Assembly: GCA_033439295.1 (NCBI GenBank)
Contig: JAVTLE010000013.1
Coordinates: 1,426,001-1,490,000 of the forward strand
Reading direction: 5' to 3'
Source of the DNA: Deuterostichococcus epilithicus
Lineage: Eukaryota > Chlorophyta > Trebouxiophyceae > Prasiolales > Stichococcaceae
DNA length: 64,000 bases
Shown here: positions 58,079 through 64,000 of the stretch, piece after piece
Layout: every line of letters begins with the position of its first letter
How positions within the stretch are numbered: position 1 is the first letter of the stretch
Made by a program: the position numbers and the translations under genes
The notes under the pieces: model-generated
What the model was told of the DNA's origin: nothing
The model's database searches: none
The model's input: only the letters and a program-made list of their open reading frames with translations

Positions 58079-61000
58079 ATGCCGCCCAAAAAGAAGGGCA
58101 AAAAGAAGGTGGCTTTGGGGGATTGGTCCGACGACGATGCGGTTGTCGACCCGCTAGCGCAGTCAGCGAACGCGGACGACAAGCAGCCGAACGAGCCAGC
58201 AGAACAGCCCGCAGCGCAGCAGCCGCCCAAGGGCAAGAAGGCGAAGGGAAAGAAGAAGAAAGGCAAGAAGGATCTGGGCGACTGGAGCGATGACGACGAG
58301 CTGCCAGCTCCCGCCAGCGCCAGCCTCGATGGCGAAGCCGAGGCTGAGCCGCTGCAGACTGCCGGCTCCGGCGCATCGCGCAGCACCAGCGGTTTCGCGG
58401 CGCTGCCAGATGAGGAGGAGGGTGGCGCGGCCGCCAACGGCGCGGATGCTGGAGATGACTCGGACGACGGCTCAGAGCAGGTTTGCGGGATGCCAGCGCA
58501 TGATGTCGAGACGTTGCTGGCTTTGAAACCCGAGTCCAGCCTGCTGTAAGTGCATCTGATCATGTTGGTAGTACCCGTTGTGAAGCAGCACGCATGCACC
58601 AGAAATGGCGCCAAATGTCATGCCACCTGAAAGGCAGGAGCTGTGAACGCAGCCGCCGGAGCCGATCGTGGTGCGCCTCACCAAGGTCTCCAAGCACCCG
58701 AAGGCTGACCGCCTGAAGGTGTGCCAGGCAGACACCGGCGCGGGCGGCACCGTGCAGGTGGGCATCTTGCCAAACAGCTGATGTTTCGCTGGCCCACTGC
58801 AGGATGTTTGAACCAATTGTGCAGCAGGCGACGTATTTGGAGAGCCAAGCAATCGTTTGAGCACTGTGTCTGAACAGCTGTCTGCTGTGCAACTGCTAAA
58901 GGCTCACAGCACCTGTGCATCCACAGGTGGTGACGAATGCAGCGGTCACAAAGGGCCAGTATGTCATCCTGGCGGTGCGTGCTGGAGTCGGCACGCAATT
59001 GCATCTATACGTTGGTGTTGTCCCTATACAGACATCCACAGGATTCTCTGCGCTGCACTTGCCCTTGCCAGGACAACATGCTCGTGCATGGCCGCGCGGC
59101 TAGCAGGTCCTTCACATCCTGTCTCACTGTGCACCACCACAGCCCAGCCCAGCCAAGCCCAGCGCAGCCCAGCGGCGCTGTGCTGGTCCTCGCCATGGGG
59201 CCATGCGCCCTGCCACTTCTCGACCATTCTCTCCACGATGCGCAGCCGGCGGGCTGCACGACGCCCGGCAGCGCGGTGCGGGTGGAGGCGGCGCAGGTGC
59301 GCGGCGTGGACTCCGGCGGCATGATCTGCTCCGCATACGACCTGGGCTGGTCGGAGGAGGCGGACGGGTCGCCTGCCTTCGTGCCCGGCTCCGCGCCGCT
59401 CGGCAGCCCCTACCCCGACGAGCCCTTCCCGGTGAGCCTGGCCCGGCCGTTTGGCAATGAGATAAGCCAGATTGGTTTTGGATTGGTTGGATGCAACAAC
59501 GGGAGTGCACCAGTCGTGTTGGCTGTGAGATGCCGGGGCGTCGTCGTTTCGCTGCGCCACTGCTGTGCCCTGCTGCTCCGGTTGCGGGTGCGCGTCGAAC
59601 TGTGAAGCTTGGCGAGGCGAGGAGGTCAAGCTCAGGCAAGGATCGTGTTCGTGATCACAAGATCACTGTGTAACATGGACGCTGCGGAACCAGCACGACT
59701 GCGCAAGTCAGGCCTCCCCTGTCGAGGCTCGTGCCCAGAGCTGCCATACCTCGCAATTGGAGGTACAACCAACGTGCACCCACACGACTGCTGACATGCC
59801 ATACGGCACTGCAGGCGGAGCCCGAGGCGCAGGGGGAGGAGGAGGAGGCAGATGACGAGGAGGAGGCGGCGCCAGAGCGCAAGCCCTACGGCAAGAAGGC
59901 CAAGGGCAGGTCCAAACGCGACGTCAGCTTTGCCGACCTGCCTGACGAGGAGGAGGCGGAGGCGGCGGCGGCGCCAGCAGGTCTGCTGACTCTCCTGCAT
60001 CTCATGCCGCTGAGCCGCCAGAAGGACATCAGCATGTGTATGTGTATTCGTGACAGCCCTGGCGCTGGATGCGGCACGTATGGCGCTGTTTGAGTGCACA
60101 AGCGATTCGAGATGCAGCAGCCGCCAAGCATGCGACAGCAGAGGAGCAGGCGCCGAGCATCCGACAGACACTGTCTGTGCACAAACAACAGGCGAGCAGA
60201 TGGCCGAGGGCGCAGCAGAGGCATCGCCGCGCGCCGACTCCGAAGGCGAGGACGGCCTGCAGATGGGCGGCGCCCGGAAGTCCAAGAAGAAGGGCAAAAA
60301 GGGGAAGAAGGGCGGCTTTGTGATCCCCGACGACCTGGACGCCGACGAGGCGGATGTGCGTGGTCCACACCCTGCCTTCCAATCTGGCTTCCTGCACTGG
60401 TCTTGTGTTTGGCGTCGGGCGTCTGCTTTGGTGGGCCCTGCACAGCAATCTGAGCTGGAGCCAGAGCATGCTTGCTGATCGCTGCAGCGGCAGCTGTTGC
60501 CAGCACTGCGTCACCTGTTGCCAGTACCTCTGTTGCCAGGACCTCTGTGGAGCCAGAACTTTTGAGCCTCGGATCTGATCCTGCTGGTGCTGCATGCTCA
60601 CAGGCCGCCCCTGACAGCGTGCTGGAGCCTGCCGGGGCCAGCCCACCAGCGGAGAACGGCGCAGCTGCCGCAGCAGAGGCAGCGGATGGTGGGGCATCCT
60701 TCACCGGTGGCAGCAGGAAGAAGAAGGGCGGCAAGAAGGCGGCGGTCGACATGGACAGCGCGTTCGCGGCGCTCGATCTGGAATCGGACCAGCCGCCTGC
60801 GGCGCCGCCAGAGCCGGCAGTAGAGCCGGCACCGGAGCCGGCGGCACACGCCGAGGCAGACGCAGACGAGCCAGCCTTCTCAGGTGAGCTCTCGTATGCA
60901 GCGCACTTGGAAGTTGGGCATCATTGCGATGCTCCCCAGGTGATGAGAGGTGCGAGGGTGGGGTCACCCTGAAAGCCGAAAACGCTGCTGGAGTCTCACG

Positions 61001-64000
61001 ATGGCAAACAATCTCAACTTCGTGCAGGCGGCAAGAAGCCGAAGAAGAAGAAGAAGAGCACCAAGGGCGTGGACTGGTCGGCCATGGAGGCTGATGCTGA
61101 GGAGCCCTCGGCCGTCGCTGAGCAGCCTGCAGCAGTCGCATCGCCCAAGCCCGCAGCAGTCGTGCCGCCAGAGCCCGCGGCAGCTCCATCAGCAGCCGAA
61201 GGTGCGTGTAACCAGCTCATCCCCGCTCTTGGTCGGCCAAAAGCACTGCAGCAGCGGCGTCGGCCGCGGCGGGCGGCCAGCAAATGCGCAACTGGGGTCG
61301 CCTCGTTGCCGCATCACGCTGTCGACGCAGGTGTCGAATTCACGACCACTGTGTCTCCTCAAGACTCTCATGGTCGGCCTCCCGCTGCACACCGCAGGCA
61401 GCGCAGCCAGCAGCGGCAGGAGCGGGGGCAGGGGCGGCAAGGGCGCCAAGCCTGCTGCGGAGCAGGAGGAGATCGACTCGCTGCTGGCGGAGCTGGACGC
61501 CCCCAAGCAGCAGCCCGCGGAGGCGGCGGGCGGCGGGAAGAAAAAGAAAAAGAAAAAGGGCGGCGCCGCTGAGAAGCCGCAGGACGAGGACCTGGATGCC
61601 ATCCTGGTGGAGCTCGGCGGCGGGCCCGCGGCGGCTCCGGCAGCGGCCATGACATCAGGTGGGCGAGTGCATGTCATAGTGGCAACCTCCTCGCATCGAA
61701 TGCCGAGAGGGGTTTCAAACGCTTCGGGGCGCTGTTGCTGCAGGGCTGCAGGCTGACATCCGCACGGGCAAAAGCTCGAAGCACAGCCCTGATGTGTGAT
61801 ACGGGTCGTGTCTGCAGAGGAGGCCGCGGCCCCGTCAGAGGCTGCAACGCCTGCGGCAGACGGCGCAGCAGAGGCAGACGAGGCAGACGGTGCCGAGGAG
61901 GGCGGCAAGGTGAGCGACGGCATCGATGTTCCTGCTGCTGCTCAATTGGGAGCTTCGGATCAGGCTGATCCACCCCGAACGAGGGCCATAGCCTCTCGTA
62001 TGCAGCCAGGGGCATACTGCAAATACGAGCGATGAGCTTGAAAGCAGTATGTCCTTGCAGCAGATATGTAATCACCAATTGCAGCCTTCCACAGTCTGCA
62101 GATAGGCATGTCAAGGCGACAAGGGACAATCCTTCCACCTGCTCCTTGCCCCGCATTGGTCTGGCACCGTGCAGCAACCCCTTCAGCACGAAAGCTTGTC
62201 ACCTGCGACAGGAGCTCAGCGCGGCGGCCAAGAAGAAGGCCAAGCGCAAGGCAAAGGAGAAGGCGGCCAAGGGCGGCGGCGGCGGCGACGCCGCGGCGAC
62301 GGCGGCAGCAGCGGCGCCCGCCGACAAGCCGGCCAAGGGCAAGAAGGTGTCGGCGGCGGTGCGCGCCATGCAGGAGGCGCAGGAGGCTCGGCTGCGGGCT
62401 GAGGAGGCCGCGCAGAAGGCCGAGGAGGAGCGCAGGCGCCAGGTAGGCGGTGCTCCACAACGATCTAATGTTGGGCAAAATTGAGCACGCGCGGGGGAGG
62501 CGCTGCAGCATGCCACGCCAGGCTGCCAGACAGGCGGGCTGCACGACTGAAACGCGTGGATAATCTTCCAGCATTGGCATGTGTGAAAACACGCGCTGCC
62601 AAACACATGCAAGCAGACGCACTGCAGCAGAGAGCGATGCACAAGTCAACAGGCATGGACGCATCGGTGGAATGTATTGACGACCTTTGCACAGGGCGTT
62701 TCGAAGACGAGGTGATGCGCCGTGCACAGGGCGTTTCGAAGACGACGTTATGCGCTGTGCTGTCGAGGACCTACAGGTAGCATTCGACGATGATCCCTAA
62801 AGCTAGACCCGAGCCCCAAAACCCGCCGGCGCGCAGGAGGAGGATGAGGAGCGGCGGGCGGCGGAGGAGGCGGAGGCAAAGGAGAAGGCGGACGCCGAGA
62901 GGCGCGAGGCGCGAGCGGCGCACCGTGCGCAGCTCAAGCGCGAGGGCAAGCTGCTCACGGGCAAGGCCAAGAAGGAGGCGGAGCGCCTGGCCGCGATGCG
63001 GGAGCAGATGCTCGCCAACTCCAGCCTGGCGGTGCCGGGTGGGTGGGCCGGCTGCGCTGGCTGCTGCTTGTGCGGTGGCGGGGTGTGCTTGCACACGCAG
63101 GGTCTGGCGGCAGCCCGGTGGAACCACCAGGATGCGGACGGTGCAGCAGGCCTGCATGGGCTGCCTGAGTTCGTGCAATCGGCCGGAAGAAGGGACGCCC
63201 TCTCCAGCCTGCAGGAGCGGGGTTGGATCGTGGGTTCCTGTCGGCTACACGAGCTTGCACGTCGTCAAACCATGCCCAAGATTGACTCTGTGGTATACAG
63301 GCGATGAAGGCCAGCCGGTCAAAAAGAAGGTGGTGTACGCCTCCAAGAAGAAGGGGCCGCGGAAGCAGCCGTCGGGCGACGCCGGCGCCGCCGCTGAGGC
63401 GGAGGCGGCGAAGCAGGCCGAGGCCGAGGCCGTTGCGCTTGCCGCGCAGCAGGCCAAGGTCCGCAATTCAAGGAACCGACGACCGAGAACTCGAGGGCTT
63501 CGATCCTGCGTTTTGTCTCGTGCCACTATGGATGCACCGTCACGTGCACCATGTGACCTACTCATCACATGCTTTGTTTTGCTTTACGGCTCCTGCCCGC
63601 CGCGGGTGCACAATACGGCAAGAACCATGTCATCCCGCGAGCATGCCAGTTCCCGTTGCGCCACACAGGAGGAGGAGGAGCGGCGGCTCAAGGCGGAGCA
63701 GGGGGCGGCGGAGGCGGCCGCCAAGGAGGCAGCAGCAGCAGCGGCGGCGGCTGCGGCCGCCCCGGCAGAGTCTTCAGACGGGGAGGACTGGGACGCCATG
63801 GACCTGGACGCCATCGAGTTGCCTGCGCAGCGGGAGGCACGGCTCAAGGTTGGGGGAATCCGTCGTTGAACTCATCACTGGTCGCATGGCACGCCGGCCC
63901 CGATGGCTTGATGGTGGCATTTGGGGCTGACAGCCTGAACTCCCCAAGCAGGTGCTGTGTGACAGGCGTGATCAGTCCAGAGCTCCTTGACCAAGCCGAA
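58079..64000 (+). CDS. eIF5B N-terminal region with inserted PheT-type tRNA-binding domain; partial (runs off window)
   Basis: Translation initiation factor 5B, the GTPase for ribosomal subunit joining; only the N-terminal 883 residues lie here and the GTPase domain must follow. Exons 58079-58480, 58653-58757, 58927-58974, 59246-59431, 59815-59980, 60192-60355, 60604-60883, 61028-61201, 61398-61658, 61818-61909, 62212-62442, 62837-63038, 63301-63458, 63669-63848, all in phase (2649 bases). Starts MPPKKKGKKKVALGDWSDDD, then Lys-rich and acidic blocks typical of eIF5B, 'EDLDAILVELGGG', 'REGKLLTGKAKKEAERLAAM' and 'DWDAMDLDAIELP'. Residues 135-247 are instead an OB-fold tRNA-binding domain: 'VVRLTKVSKHPKADRLKVCQ', 'VVTNAAVTKGQYVILA', 'VRVEAAQVRGVDSGGMICSA', 'YDLGWSEEADG', as in bacterial PheRS beta. 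The domain occupies exons 2-4 with phase-0 introns on both sides. 63849-64000 is intron. Confidence 0.9.
58653..59431 (+). other. Exons encoding the tRNA-binding OB-fold domain inside eIF5B
   Basis: Three phase-0 exons (58653-58757, 58927-58974, 59246-59431; 339 coding bases, 113 residues). The HPKADRLKVC motif, the VVTNA strand and 'RGVDSGGMICS' match the tRNA_bind family (PheT/YtpR subtype). Removing the three exons would leave the frame intact. Confidence 0.85.
59140..59174. repeat. CAGCC-type short tandem repeat
   Basis: Imperfect array of 5-base cagcc-like units (with caagc and gcagc variants), in the eIF5B intron before the exon at 59246. Short and probably neutral. Confidence 0.7.
62689..62758. 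repeat. 35-base tandem duplication
   Basis: Copies 62689-62723 and 62724-62758 share gcacagggcgtttcgaagac followed by ga(g/c)g(t/-)-type and tgcgc variants. Lies in the eIF5B intron between exons ending 62442 and starting 62837. Confidence 0.8.

Noticed and set aside
1-64000. tRNA, rRNA, CRISPR, transposon or prophage signals
   Set aside because: I looked for T-arm-like GTTCRANNC with paired ends, spaced identical repeats, terminal inverted repeats and transposase or integrase motifs, and found none that hold up.

Overview
This window reads as nuclear DNA of a GC-rich green alga, most likely a trebouxiophyte of the Chlorella type. Almost every gene is split into many short exons (about 30-330 bases, with a few longer) by introns of roughly 100-400 bases. 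Exons are richer in G and C than introns. The proteins are plant-lineage ones: a plastid-type ADP-glucose pyrophosphorylase small subunit, a Tat-signalled chloroplast polyamine-binding-like protein and a plant-type GT31 galactosyltransferase. I could not run homology searches. Gene models were built by hand by joining in-phase exons at GT-AG (and some GC-AG) sites; for most genes the coding length came out as an exact multiple of three.

Layout, left to right: Enhancer-of-polycomb-like protein (+, 306-5605); F-box-like protein (-, 5914-6698); ADP-glucose pyrophosphorylase small subunit (+, 7404-12187); small protein with a duplicated domain (-, 12870-13693); HRD3/SEL1L ERAD adaptor (+, 14581-20997); coiled-coil protein (+, 21354-23929); TPRA1-like seven-helix membrane protein (-, 24170-26152, 5' end open); ARGLU1-like splicing cofactor (-, 26671-28198); GT31 galactosyltransferase (+, 28762-33315); Ser/Thr kinase (+, 34012-38116); unrecognised protein of about 660 residues (-, 38834-43441); atypical CAMK-like kinase (+, 43873-46620); RAD51D (+, 47478-49654); proteasome subunit RPN7 (-, 50360-54013); polyamine-binding-like protein (+, 54515-57393); and the N-terminal part of eIF5B (+, 58079 to beyond the right edge).

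The genes are densely packed on both strands. Several pairs diverge from short shared upstream regions (F-box/AGPase, unknown/CAMK, RPN7/PBP-like, ARGLU1/GT31). There is no operon logic: the genes belong to unrelated housekeeping pathways (starch synthesis, ER quality control, splicing, glycosylation, recombination, protein turnover, translation initiation, chromatin). No transposon, CRISPR array, rRNA or tRNA gene was found.

The most unusual feature is at the right end. The acidic/lysine-rich N-terminal region of eIF5B carries a complete bacterial PheT-type tRNA-binding OB-fold domain, encoded on three exons and bounded by phase-0 introns. Other points of note are frequent GC-AG introns, a CAMK-like kinase lacking the ATP-binding lysine, and an assembly gap inside RPN7.
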